Shown here: positions 26,176-35,100 of the stretch, piece after piece
How the letters are laid out: each line of letters starts with the position of its first letter
How positions within the stretch are numbered: position 1 is the stretch's first letter
Origin: Pyxidicoccus sp. MSG2
Lineage (GTDB): Bacteria > Myxococcota > Myxococcia > Myxococcales > Myxococcaceae
DNA: 64,000 nt
Direction: 5' to 3'
NCBI RefSeq assembly: GCF_026626705.1
Contig: NZ_JAPNKC010000001.1
Span: 8,078,001-8,142,000 of the forward strand
The notes under the pieces: generated by a model
Database searches by the model: none
Told to the model about the DNA's origin: nothing
Seen by the model: the letters and a program-made list of their open reading frames with translations, nothing else
Translations under genes and position numbers: made by a program

Positions 26176-26622
26176 TCAGTCCGGCGCTGCGCTGGCGGCC
26201 AGCTTCGGGAGGGTGCGGAAGGCCGCGTCCCAGGTCGACGTGGAGACGCGCTGCTGGAGGCGCTCCTGGACGGCGCGCCAGCGGGGCACGGCCTTCGCGA
26301 GGACCTCCTGTCCGGCCCTGGTGATGGTGATGTGCTTCTCGCGTCGGTCCTTGCCGGCGCGGGTGGCGACCCAGCCCTCCTGCTCGAGCAGGCGCAGGTT
26401 GCGCGTCAGCGTCGTCTCCTCGAGCTGGAGCCCGGCTGCCAGGTCTCTCACCCGCACGCCTTCGCTCCCGTTGAGGTGGGCCAGGACGGAGAACTGGGTG
26501 GTGCGCAGGTTCACCGGCCTCAGCGCGTCGTCGTACATCCGCGTCACCATGCGCGCGGCACGGCGAAGCGTCTCGCACATGCACGTCGTCGGAATCGGGC
26601 TCTCGGGGGACGCGGGTTCCAT
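26176..26622 (-). CDS. MarR-family transcriptional regulator
   Basis: A 148-residue winged-helix repressor. The helix-turn-helix is in GVRVRDLAAGLQLEETTLTRNLRLLEQEGWV and the wing is RAGKDRREKHITIT, where the DRR is the MarR hallmark. It should bind as a dimer; a near-identical 18-bp palindrome lies at its own promoter and at the SDR-MFS promoter, so it probably represses both until a ligand binds. Cys residues near the N-terminus (TTCMCETL) could allow oxidative or electrophile sensing, as in OhrR, though this is speculative. No Shine-Dalgarno precedes the ATG at 26622; the transcript may be leaderless. Confidence 0.93.
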   Translation of the reverse strand: MEPASPESPIPTTCMCETLRRAARMVTRMYDDALRPVNLRTTQFSVLAHLNGSEGVRVRDLAAGLQLEETTLTRNLRLLEQEGWVATRAGKDRREKHITITRAGQEVLAKAVPRWRAVQERLQQRVSTSTWDAAFRTLPKLAASAAPD

Positions 26623-26624
26623 AA

Positions 26625-26642
26625 TGCCTGTATATTCAGGCA
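26625..26642 (-). promoter_or_regulatory. MarR-type operator in the marR promoter
   Basis: An 18-bp palindrome (minus strand TGCCTGAATATACAGGCA) with perfect 6-bp arms. It covers the predicted -10 box and ends 2 nt before the marR ATG, fitting autorepression. Confidence 0.75.
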
Positions 26643-26657
26643 ATGGATGGGCGGCAA
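26629..26657 (-). promoter_or_regulatory. Sigma-70-type promoter of marR, probably leaderless
   Basis: On the minus strand TTGCCG (26657-26652), a 17-bp spacer and TATACA (26634-26629). The -10 box ends 6 nt before the A of the ATG at 26622, so transcription should begin at or next to the start codon. Confidence 0.6.
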
Positions 26658-26734
26658 CGGAATCACGGCTGCCTCCCCGGGGGGCAGGGGTGCCTCCCTT
26701 GACGGTTCCGGGCCTTTCTATTTCTGTCCTCCGC

Positions 26735-28240
26735 ATGACTCAGGCGAACCCCGGCCTCACCGACCGGAAGAAGTGGGCAGACAGCAGCTTCAGGCTCCTC
26801 AACACCCTGCGGCAGGTGGGCGACCCGGAGGCCGACGAGGCCGTGCGGCGCTTCGTGGAGCACAACGGCCGGGAGAAGGCCGCCGAGGCGGCGAGCACCT
26901 TCATGGCGAGCCTGGGCCGCAGCCCCTGGCCCAGCGTGGACCATGCCCGGCAGAGCCTCCGGCCCCAGCCGGAGCAGTCCGCCGCGCTGCAGGAGTTCCT
27001 GGACCGGCATGCCGTCCTGCCCACCTGGGCCGATCCGAAGCGCATCGAACAGGGGCAGGAGTTGTTCGTGCGGCATGGGCCCATGGCGCTGGCCGCCCTG
27101 CTATGCGCGTCGCTCCCCGAGTGCTACTCGCACAAGAACGGGGCGCTCGTGCTCTGGCACACGCAGAAGCTCAAGGACCACGCCGTCCGCCGCGTCTTCG
27201 AGACGGCGAAGATGCTCATCGACGTGATGACGCCGGGCGCGCTCGAGCCCAGGACGGGCAGGGCCGCGCTCACCGCCGTCAAGACGCGGCTGCTCCACGC
27301 GACCATGCGCTACCTCATCCTCCACGAGCCGCCGCAGCCGCCAAAGCACCCGCTCTCGCTCGCCGACGAGATGCTGAACAGCCAGTGGGACGCGAAGCAG
27401 TTCGGGGTGCCCGTCAACCAGGAGGACAACGCCTTCACGCTGCTGGCCTTCTCCTACGTCGTGCTGCGCTCGTGGAAGCGGCTGGGGGTGTCCCTCTCCC
27501 GTGAGGAGGACGCGGCGTACCTGCACTGCTGGAACGTGCTGGGCCACTACCTGGGCATCCCCCCGGAGCTGTGCGCGACCACGTGGGACGACGCGGAGTT
27601 CATGTACGAGCGCCTCCAGGCCCACCAGCAGGCCCCGTCCGACGAGGGCCGGCAGCTGAACGCGGCCCTCTCGCCGGTGATGCAGCAGATCATCCCGCCC
27701 GAGCACCTGGCGCAGCACATCGAGCACACGCTGATGCGCTTCTTCATGGGCCCGCACACGGCGGAGGTCCTCGGGGTGCCGGCGGAGGAGCCCGTCGACC
27801 GCATCATCCAGGTGGGCGTCGACCTCTGGATGCTGCTGAACAAGGGGGCCAACGTCGTGGCGAACGTCGCGGGGATGGTCAACGAGCACCTGCCCATCCC
27901 GGTGCCGGGCTTCGTCACGCGGGCCATCGACGAGCTGGCGTGGCGGGCCGGCGCGGTCGTCACGAACGTGCTCGTGAACCAGATAAGGCCGAGCCCCCGC
28001 GGCTCCGAGCACCCGCTGGAGGCCGTCCGGAAGAACCTGAAGGAGAAGCTGCGCAGGGGCGGACCGACGGGGCCCTCCAACGGCCCCCCGACGCCGGAGG
28101 AGATGCTGCGCCACATGGGGAAGCAGTTCGTGATGAAGCTCGAGGAGCGGACGCCCGCCAATGATGGCCGGCCGCCGTACCAGCTCCCGGAGCACCTGCG
28201 CCGGGCCTGGGAGCTGCCGCCCCGGCAGGACATCCCGTAG
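26735..28240 (+). CDS. DUF2236/MpaB-family oxygenase (Lcp rubber-oxygenase-like)
   Basis: A 501-residue protein resembling the MpaB/latex-clearing-protein superfamily of b-type haem oxygenases. Features: FVRHGPMALAALLCASLPECYSHKN in the first third, RLLHATMRYLI with the His expected to ligate haem, and NQEDNAFTLLAFSYVVLRSW. No signal peptide is seen, so the substrate is probably intracellular, unlike secreted rubber oxygenases. The ATG at 26735 starts the conserved part. It is divergent from marR by 112 bp and its stop is 10 bp from that of the convergent halogenase-like gene. It may act on a polyunsaturated or polyprenyl lipid; this is inferred. Confidence 0.78.
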   Translation: MTQANPGLTDRKKWADSSFRLLNTLRQVGDPEADEAVRRFVEHNGREKAAEAASTFMASLGRSPWPSVDHARQSLRPQPEQSAALQEFLDRHAVLPTWADPKRIEQGQELFVRHGPMALAALLCASLPECYSHKNGALVLWHTQKLKDHAVRRVFETAKMLIDVMTPGALEPRTGRAALTAVKTRLLHATMRYLILHEPPQPPKHPLSLADEMLNSQWDAKQFGVPVNQEDNAFTLLAFSYVVLRSWKRLGVSLSREEDAAYLHCWNVLGHYLGIPPELCATTWDDAEFMYERLQAHQQAPSDEGRQLNAALSPVMQQIIPPEHLAQHIEHTLMRFFMGPHTAEVLGVPAEEPVDRIIQVGVDLWMLLNKGANVVANVAGMVNEHLPIPVPGFVTRAIDELAWRAGAVVTNVLVNQIRPSPRGSEHPLEAVRKNLKEKLRRGGPTGPSNGPPTPEEMLRHMGKQFVMKLEERTPANDGRPPYQLPEHLRRAWELPPRQDIP

Positions 28241-28250
28241 TCACGGCCCG

Positions 28251-29963
28251 TCAGCTGGTGAGCGCGTCCTTGACCAGGCGCGCCACCAGCCCCGCCGAGC
28301 GCCCCGCCTCGGTGCGCACGTCCCGCGCGAGCATGGCGAACAGCGGCAGCACCCGTCCGCGCAAATCGAAGTTCTTCCGCACCGAGGCCGGGCCCCCGAA
28401 GTAGCCCCACGCCGCCAGCCGCGCGAGCGGCAGCAGCGTGAAGGTGGTGGGGCACCGGCGCTCCGGGTCGGTGAGCCGCCAGTGCGGCGGGCAGAGGCCC
28501 GAGTCCTTCAGGAGCGTGAAGATGTTGCGCGACGCCTCGTTCGCGGTGCGGGTGCCCTCGCGGAACGCATCCACCTCGGCCGACGCGCTCCGGAACAGCG
28601 CCATGAACTCCGGCACGTCGGTGGACTGCGTGCCGCGGTGGGGTGCCTGGTCGAAGCGGTCGAAGTGGGCCGGGTCCCCGTCATTCTCGTACCGGGACAG
28701 GATTTCCACATGCCCCGTCGCGCCGAAGGTGCTGCCCAGCATCCACACCCGGTGCCACGCGTTCCAGAGCGTGAAGTCGCTCATCGCCGTGTACGACGTG
28801 GCCACCATCCGGTCATGGTGCAGCAGGCCCTTCTTCATGATGGCTTCCAGCGGGGCGAAGCGCTCCACGCGGTAGTCGCGCTCGCGCACCGCCTGGATGA
28901 GCCGCCAGCCGAGCCCGTTGACCGCGGACGCCGTCAACGACAGCCCGCTGGAGAAGAGCGCGTCCACGAAGCCCAGCGAGTGGGGCATGAGGAAGAACCG
29001 CTCTCCCACCACGCGCTCGGCCGAGTACTGGGCCCGCCCGGTGGCCACCCACTCGCGCGCCGCGCGGGCTCCGCCCAGGTGCTGCTGGACGCTGGGGAAC
29101 TTCCGGACGAACTGCCAGAACTCGTCCTCCGCGGACACGCCCTCCGGGCGCGGGTAGCGGTCCACGTCCAGGCTCAGCCCCACGCTGCACAGCGGGTTGG
29201 TGGAGCTGGAGTGGTTGTCGAACGGAATCACCCAGAACCAGCCGCCGGGGAACAGGTGGTGCAGCGTCCCCTCCGCGAAGGGATAGGCGAGCCCGCGCTC
29301 GCGCGCGCTCGGGCCGATGCTGTCGTACGCGGGCACGTTGACCATGTGCGTGAAGAGGGTGCGCGTGCGCGTCTGCAGGGGGCACGGCGTCTGTCGCAAC
29401 CCGAGCTGCCGCGCGAGCGGCGAGGCATGTCCGGCGGCGTCCACCACGAAGTCGGCGAGCAATTCCTCGCCCCGCTCCAGGGCGAGGCGCACGCCGTCTT
29501 CGCCGAATTCGACGGCCTTGATTTCCCGGCCCTGGAAGGCGGAAGCGCCGTAGCGCACCGCGACGGCGAGGAGGTACGCGTCCGTGTCCTGGCGGAACAG
29601 GTGGACGTCCGGACCGAAGGGAGGGCCCCAGGTGGGGAACTGCGTGCTCTCGGCGGGGCGCTGCGGCTCGCCCTCGCGGTGGTACACGAAGGAGAAGCCC
29701 CGCTTGATTCCGCACGCCGAGGTGACGTGGCGGCGGATGGCCTGGTGGTTGCGCAGGTGGCTCAATTCCGGGACGTCGTAGCGCCGGGCCAGCACCTCCA
29801 GGAGGAACGTGGTCTCCGGCACCGTCGACTCACCGACGGCGAAGCGCGGGTGCGTGCCCTTCTCGACGATGGCCACGCGCACGCCATGCCGTGCCAGCAC
29901 CACCGCGAGCAGCGTCCCGGAGATTCCCGACCCGATGATGGCCACATCGAACCGCCTGCTCAT
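28251..29963 (-). CDS. Flavin-dependent halogenase-like FAD monooxygenase
   Basis: A 570-residue flavoprotein. The FAD motif GSGISG is at about 11-16. Residues 242-247 read WFWVIP, matching the WxWxIP signature of flavin-dependent halogenases, and Lys87 in CGIKRGFSF lies where the catalytic lysine that forms the hypohalous intermediate occurs (Lys79 in PrnA). ESTVPET near residue 45 fits the flavin loop. The ATG at 29963 overlaps the stop of the preceding FAD enzyme (ATGA), so the two are co-translated. No carrier protein or NRPS/PKS gene is nearby, which suggests a free-standing substrate. True halogenase activity is not certain. Confidence 0.82.
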   Translation of the reverse strand: MSRRFDVAIIGSGISGTLLAVVLARHGVRVAIVEKGTHPRFAVGESTVPETTFLLEVLARRYDVPELSHLRNHQAIRRHVTSACGIKRGFSFVYHREGEPQRPAESTQFPTWGPPFGPDVHLFRQDTDAYLLAVAVRYGASAFQGREIKAVEFGEDGVRLALERGEELLADFVVDAAGHASPLARQLGLRQTPCPLQTRTRTLFTHMVNVPAYDSIGPSARERGLAYPFAEGTLHHLFPGGWFWVIPFDNHSSSTNPLCSVGLSLDVDRYPRPEGVSAEDEFWQFVRKFPSVQQHLGGARAAREWVATGRAQYSAERVVGERFFLMPHSLGFVDALFSSGLSLTASAVNGLGWRLIQAVRERDYRVERFAPLEAIMKKGLLHHDRMVATSYTAMSDFTLWNAWHRVWMLGSTFGATGHVEILSRYENDGDPAHFDRFDQAPHRGTQSTDVPEFMALFRSASAEVDAFREGTRTANEASRNIFTLLKDSGLCPPHWRLTDPERRCPTTFTLLPLARLAAWGYFGGPASVRKNFDLRGRVLPLFAMLARDVRTEAGRSAGLVARLVKDALTS

Positions 29964-32092
29964 GTGCCGCCTCCCGCGCTGGCCCGGACGCCGTCGCCCT
30001 GACGGGCCGGGAAGTCAGACTCGCCACCCACTTCAATCGGATGCCCGGACAGCGCGCGCGCCGCCTGCATGCCGGCCATGACGGCCGACTCGATGCACCC
30101 CAGATTCAGCCCCGTGCGCACCCAGTCCCCCGCGAGCCACAGGTTGTCGAACCCCGACGCCCCGGCGCGCAGCCGGTGTCGCGTGCTGTCCGGCACGGCG
30201 AGTACGTAGCGGTCGCTCGGGTTGACGTTGGCGCGCCAGTACTGGCCCTCGAAGCGCTGCGCGTCCGTGCCCTCGCCGCACAGCAGCGACAGGTCCAGGC
30301 CGTGCGGTGCCGCCGCGTCCGCGGCACCCGGCCAGAGGTGGCCAGCGTGGCGGGCCAGCCATTCCAGACTGCTGCGCTTCGCCTCGGCGGTGGCCCGCTC
30401 CGGGTACCCGTGGTCGTCCTTCGGCGGCGGTGTCTCGTGCCCCGGGAGCGGTCCACAGAGGTAGGCGAGCGAGCGGGGGACGTCGCCCGTCCAGGCCTCG
30501 CGCGGGAGCAGGTGCGAGAAGTCGGCCCAGGTGCTGAACGGAAAGGCGTACGCCGTCAGCACGGGCGGTGGGTGCGACCAGCCGAGCCCCTCCAGGCCGG
30601 GACGCAGCCACAACTGCATGGCCTGTGTCGGCACCGTGCGCACGTGCTCCACCATGCGCCGCCACGTGTCCCGTGCGGAGAGGAGCTCGCCGCAGACGTC
30701 CGGCAGCACACTGACGGGCAGGCCGAGCACCACGTCGTCGAAGTGCTCGCCGCGCCGGAGCTGCTCGCGCCCCACGTCCTTCCACGGCGTCCACCACGAC
30801 TCCAGGTCGATGCCGTGCGCCTCCAATTTCGCGCCCTCGACGAGCTGCTCGTGGAGCGGCTCGGTGGGCCAGCAGGGCAGGCCGTCCACGTCGATGAGGG
30901 GCCGGTATTCGCCGCTGGCCACGGTGGCCTGCCAGGCGAGGTCGACGGTGTCGACGGTGCTCCCGTCCGCCGACAGGCCGACGTGGTCCACGCGCCGGAA
31001 GAACTCGAAGCGCACGCCGCGGCGCCGGAGCACCTCGTACAGCGGGGCGAACACCACCTCTCCCATGCCCGCCTGCATCTTGTAGAAGATGGAGCCGCGG
31101 TACGAGAACAGCATGCGCAGCGTCACCCGGAGCATGGTGCCTGCACCGATGCTGGGCCGCGCGGCGTCTCCGCCGTCGTACGCGAAGACGAAGTCGTACA
31201 GCGAGCGGATGAGCCCCGAGCGCAGCGTCAGCTCGGAAGCACCGTGGCGCCGCAGCCAGTCGCGCAGGTCATACCCGTCGATGGCGTCGAAGCCCTCCGT
31301 CACCACCCGGTCGGCAATCATGCCCACCGTCAGCGCATAGACGAGGTCCGTGCCAATCCAGAAGCGGCGCGCCTCGTCGTCCTGCTCGACGGGCTCCCGC
31401 AGGGCCTCGAAGAGGCGGCCCCGGAGCACACGCAGCGGCTCCAGGAGCGCGTCGCCCGGCGCGGCCATGACGCGGCTGGCGAGGTTGAGCGAGACGACCG
31501 CCGCCTCGATGAGCGCGCCCCGCACGTACCGCTTCAGCGAGGGCGCCTGTTTCATGTGGTACCAGACGCCCAGCACGCGGGGGATGAGGGCCTGCACGTA
31601 CTCCCAGGGGGACTCCACCTCGAAGCCATCCCCGGGCAGGCCGGGTCGGGGCTTGAAGGGGCCGGGCCAGTGCCGCCAGTGGCCGCCGACCTCCTCCTCC
31701 CACGCGATGAAGTCGTGCGGCTTGAAGGCGTCATGCCACGCGGCGAGCGGCTCCGAGGGCGCGCGTCCCAGCTCCGCGTAGCAGCGCCGCATCAGCCGGA
31801 AGGCGTTGTCGTAGAAGCCCATCCAGACGTGGAGTCCGTGCTCCTCGATGCGGTGGGCGCGCCGCCGGTTGCAGCCGCTCGCTCCCTTTCCCCCCAGGCG
31901 GAAGCCTGCCTGGTAGACGGTGACGTCGAAGCGCTCGCGAAGCCCGGGGGTGTCCGTCAACTCGTAGGCCGCCGAGAGCGCGGCGATGCCTCCACCGAGC
32001 ACGGCCACCTTCTTCCGCTCGCCGCCCGGTCGCGTCGATGACGTCCGAATGGTGCTCGCCTCCCTGGCCACGGTTGCGCGCCCTTCTACCAT
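29960..32092 (-). CDS. Desaturase-like FAD-dependent oxidoreductase
   Basis: A 710-residue amine-oxidase/phytoene-desaturase-type enzyme. N-terminal VAVLGGGIAALSAAYELTD binds FAD; GFRLGGKGASGCN and IEEHGLHVWMGFYDNAFRLMRRCY follow, and the C-terminal FAD motif is LWLAGDWVRTGLNLGCIESAVMAGMQAA. It is clearly related to the N-terminal domain of the fusion at 7907-10930, sharing FYKMQAGMGEVVFAPLYEVLRRRGVRFEFF almost exactly. AGGAC lies about 8 nt before the ATG at 32092. It is coupled to the halogenase-like gene and divergent from the giant kinase gene. It probably desaturates or isomerises a polyene or isoprenoid. Confidence 0.85.
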   Translation of the reverse strand: MVEGRATVAREASTIRTSSTRPGGERKKVAVLGGGIAALSAAYELTDTPGLRERFDVTVYQAGFRLGGKGASGCNRRRAHRIEEHGLHVWMGFYDNAFRLMRRCYAELGRAPSEPLAAWHDAFKPHDFIAWEEEVGGHWRHWPGPFKPRPGLPGDGFEVESPWEYVQALIPRVLGVWYHMKQAPSLKRYVRGALIEAAVVSLNLASRVMAAPGDALLEPLRVLRGRLFEALREPVEQDDEARRFWIGTDLVYALTVGMIADRVVTEGFDAIDGYDLRDWLRRHGASELTLRSGLIRSLYDFVFAYDGGDAARPSIGAGTMLRVTLRMLFSYRGSIFYKMQAGMGEVVFAPLYEVLRRRGVRFEFFRRVDHVGLSADGSTVDTVDLAWQATVASGEYRPLIDVDGLPCWPTEPLHEQLVEGAKLEAHGIDLESWWTPWKDVGREQLRRGEHFDDVVLGLPVSVLPDVCGELLSARDTWRRMVEHVRTVPTQAMQLWLRPGLEGLGWSHPPPVLTAYAFPFSTWADFSHLLPREAWTGDVPRSLAYLCGPLPGHETPPPKDDHGYPERATAEAKRSSLEWLARHAGHLWPGAADAAAPHGLDLSLLCGEGTDAQRFEGQYWRANVNPSDRYVLAVPDSTRHRLRAGASGFDNLWLAGDWVRTGLNLGCIESAVMAGMQAARALSGHPIEVGGESDFPARQGDGVRASAGGGT

Positions 32093-32157
32093 GGTGGCGT
32101 CCTGCCAGGTCGGACCGGCCCCAGCCCTTCGAGAATCCAGGGGGTCGTCTAGGATGT

Positions 32158-32180
32158 GGGCGCCCCGCCTTCGGGCGCCC
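32158..32180 (+). promoter_or_regulatory. Hairpin in the leader of the hybrid kinase gene
   Basis: An 8-bp stem of two GGGCGCCC blocks, each itself palindromic, with a 7-nt loop. It ends 15 nt before the ATG at 32196 and would limit access to the ribosome site or act as a protein-binding site. Confidence 0.4.
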
Positions 32181-32195
32181 ATGGAGCACGGCCGC

Positions 32196-35100
32196 ATGCT
32201 GCTGGAAATTCCGGGATACGCGCTCAGCGAGAAGATTCACGAGAGCCCGCGTTCACTCGTCTACCGAGGTCGCCGCCAGGCCGACGGCGTCCCCGTCATC
32301 GTGAAGATGCTGCGCACCGAGCGCCCGGGGCCCGAGGAGGCCGCCCGCTTCAAGCGCGAGTACGAGATTGGCCGGAGCCTGGACCGTGAGAGCGCCGTCA
32401 CACCCCACGCCTTCGAGCGCAGCCCCACGCGGCTGGCCATCGTGATGGAGGACTCGGGCGCCATCGCCCTCAAGAGCTTCCTCACGCGTACGCGCCTGGG
32501 GCTGGAGGAGGTGCTCGTCCTCGCCTCGCGCCTCGCGGGCGCGCTGGCCGGCGTCCACCAGCGCAACATCATCCACAAGGACATCAACCCGGCGAACATC
32601 GTCATCCACCCCGAGCGCCGGGACGTGAAGCTCATCGACTTCGGCATCGCCGCGGCGCTGTCGCGGGAGACCTCGTCGCTGCGCAACCTCAACGTCCTGG
32701 AGGGCACGCTCGGCTACCTCTCCCCGGAGCAGACCGGACGGATGAGCCGCGCCGTGGACTACCGGGCCGACTTCTATTCGCTCGGCGCCACGCTCTATGA
32801 GTTGCTCGTGGGCGAGCCGCCCTTCGTGGGCAGCGACGCGGTGGAGTTGGTGCACGCGCACATCGCCCGCGCGCCCATCCCCCCGCATGTGCGGCGCCCC
32901 GAGCTGCCCGCCGTCGTGTCGGACATCGTCCTCAAGCTGCTGGCGAAGGACCCGGAGCACCGCTACCAGAGCGGGCGCGGGCTCCAGGCCGACCTGGACA
33001 CCTGCGTGGCGCACCTGCGCGCCCGGGGCACGGTGCCGCCCTTCGAGCTGGGCACGCAGGACCGCTCGGACAAGTTCCAGATTCCGCAGCGGCTCTACGG
33101 GCGCAAGGAAGAAGCCGCCATCCTGATGTCCACGTTCGAGCGCGTGGCGTCCGGCCGCGCGGAGATGCTGCTCGTCGCGGGCTACTCCGGCGTGGGCAAG
33201 AGCGCGCTCGTCCACGAGGTGCACCGGCCCATTGTCGAGAAGCGGGGCTACTTCATCTCCGGCAAGTTCGACCAGCTCCAGCGCGACATCCCGTACCACT
33301 CGCTCATCCAGGCCTTCCAGGGGCTCGTGCGTCAGCTCCTCTCCGAGCCGGAGGCGCGGCTCCAGGCGTGGCGCGAGCGGCTGCGCGCGGCGCTCGGGCC
33401 CAACGGCAGTGTCATCACCGACGTCATCCGCGAGGTGGAGCTCATCCTCGGCGAGCAGCCCCCCGCCGAGGAGCTGCCGCCCGCCGAGGCGCAGCATCGC
33501 TTCAACTTCGTCTTCCAGAGCTTCGTCCAGGCGTTCGCCGCCGCGGAGCACCCGCTCGTCATCTTCCTGGACGACCTGCAGTGGGCGGACGCGCCCTCGC
33601 TCAAGCTGTTGCAGTTGCTGGTCAGCGATGCCGCCGCGCAGCACCTGCTCGTCATCGGGGCCTACCGCGACAACGAGGTGTCCAGCACGCACCCGCTGGT
33701 GCTGGCGCTGGAGGCGCTCGACAAGGCGGGGGCGGTGACTCGCACGCTCACCCTCACGCCGCTGCGGCTGGAGCACATCGCCGAGCTGCTGGAGGACACC
33801 CTCAAGTGCGGCCCCGAGCGAGCGCGGGCGCTGGCGCAGCTCGCGCTGGAGAAGACGGACGGCAACCCCTTCTTCCTCGGGCAATTCCTGCGCGAGCTGT
33901 ACGAGGACGGGCTCATCGCCTTCGACGCCGCGTCGCGCTCCTGGCGTTGGGATTTGGGCGAGCTGCGCAACCGCGGCATCACCGACAACGTGGTGGAGCT
34001 GCTCACCGGCCGGATTCGCAAGCTGGGCGTGCTGGGACAGCACGTGCTCCAGTTGGCGGCGTGCATCGGCAGCACCTTCGATTTGCGCACGCTGTGCACC
34101 GTGGGCGGGGCGTCGTTCTACGAGACGGCCTCCGGCGTCTGGGAGGCCCTCACGCACGGCCTGCTGGTGCCCGTGGACGAGTCCTACCAGCTCGCGCAGC
34201 CGGCGAGCCTGGACGTGGGCGCCACCGAGGTGCCCGACGTGTCGTACCGGTTCCTCCATGACCGCGTGCAGCAGGCGGCGTACTCGCTCATCAGCGAGGA
34301 CTCGCGTCAGTCGGTCCACCTGGAGGTCGGCCGGCTGCTGCTGAAGGCCACGCCCGAGGACATGCTGGATGAGCGCATCTTCGACCTCGTCCACCAGCTC
34401 AACCTGGGCAGTGCCCTCATCGAGTCGGTGCCGGAGCGCTACGCGCTGGCCCGCCTCAATCTCCGCGCGGCGCGCAAGGCCAAGGCGTCCACGGCCCACG
34501 AGCCCGCGCTGCGGCACCTGACGGCGGCGCTGGCCCTGCTGCCGCCCGGGGCGTGGGACGACGAGTACGAGCTGGCCATGGCGCTCCACCTGGAGGCCAC
34601 CGAGGAGGAGTACCTCAACGGCAACTTCGAGCGCGCGCGAGAGCTGAGCACCCTGTCGCTGGCGCACGCGCGGACGCTGCTGGAGAAGGTGCGCGTCTAC
34701 GAGAGCCGTGTCCTCTTCCACACCGCGCGCACCGAGTACGAGGACACCATCCGTGTCGCCACGGAGGCCCTGAAGCTGCTGGGCGTGGAGATGCCTGCAC
34801 CCGAGGCCGTGGACATGGCGCGAGTGGGCGCGGCCCTGGGGCAGACGGCGGGGCTGATTGGCGGCCGCAGCCCGGCCGACCTGGCCAACCTGCCGGAGAT
34901 GACGGACCCGGAGAAGTTGGCGACGGTGCGGATGCTCGTGCTGCTCGCGGCGCCCACGTACATCGCGAACCCGATGTCGTTTCCCCTGGTGGCTTGCGAG
35001 CTCGTCCGGCACTGCCTGCTCTACGGCAACTCGCGCGCGTCGCCGTACGCCTTCGTCATCTACGGCGTCATCCTCGCGGGCGCGGTGGGCGACGCGGCGG

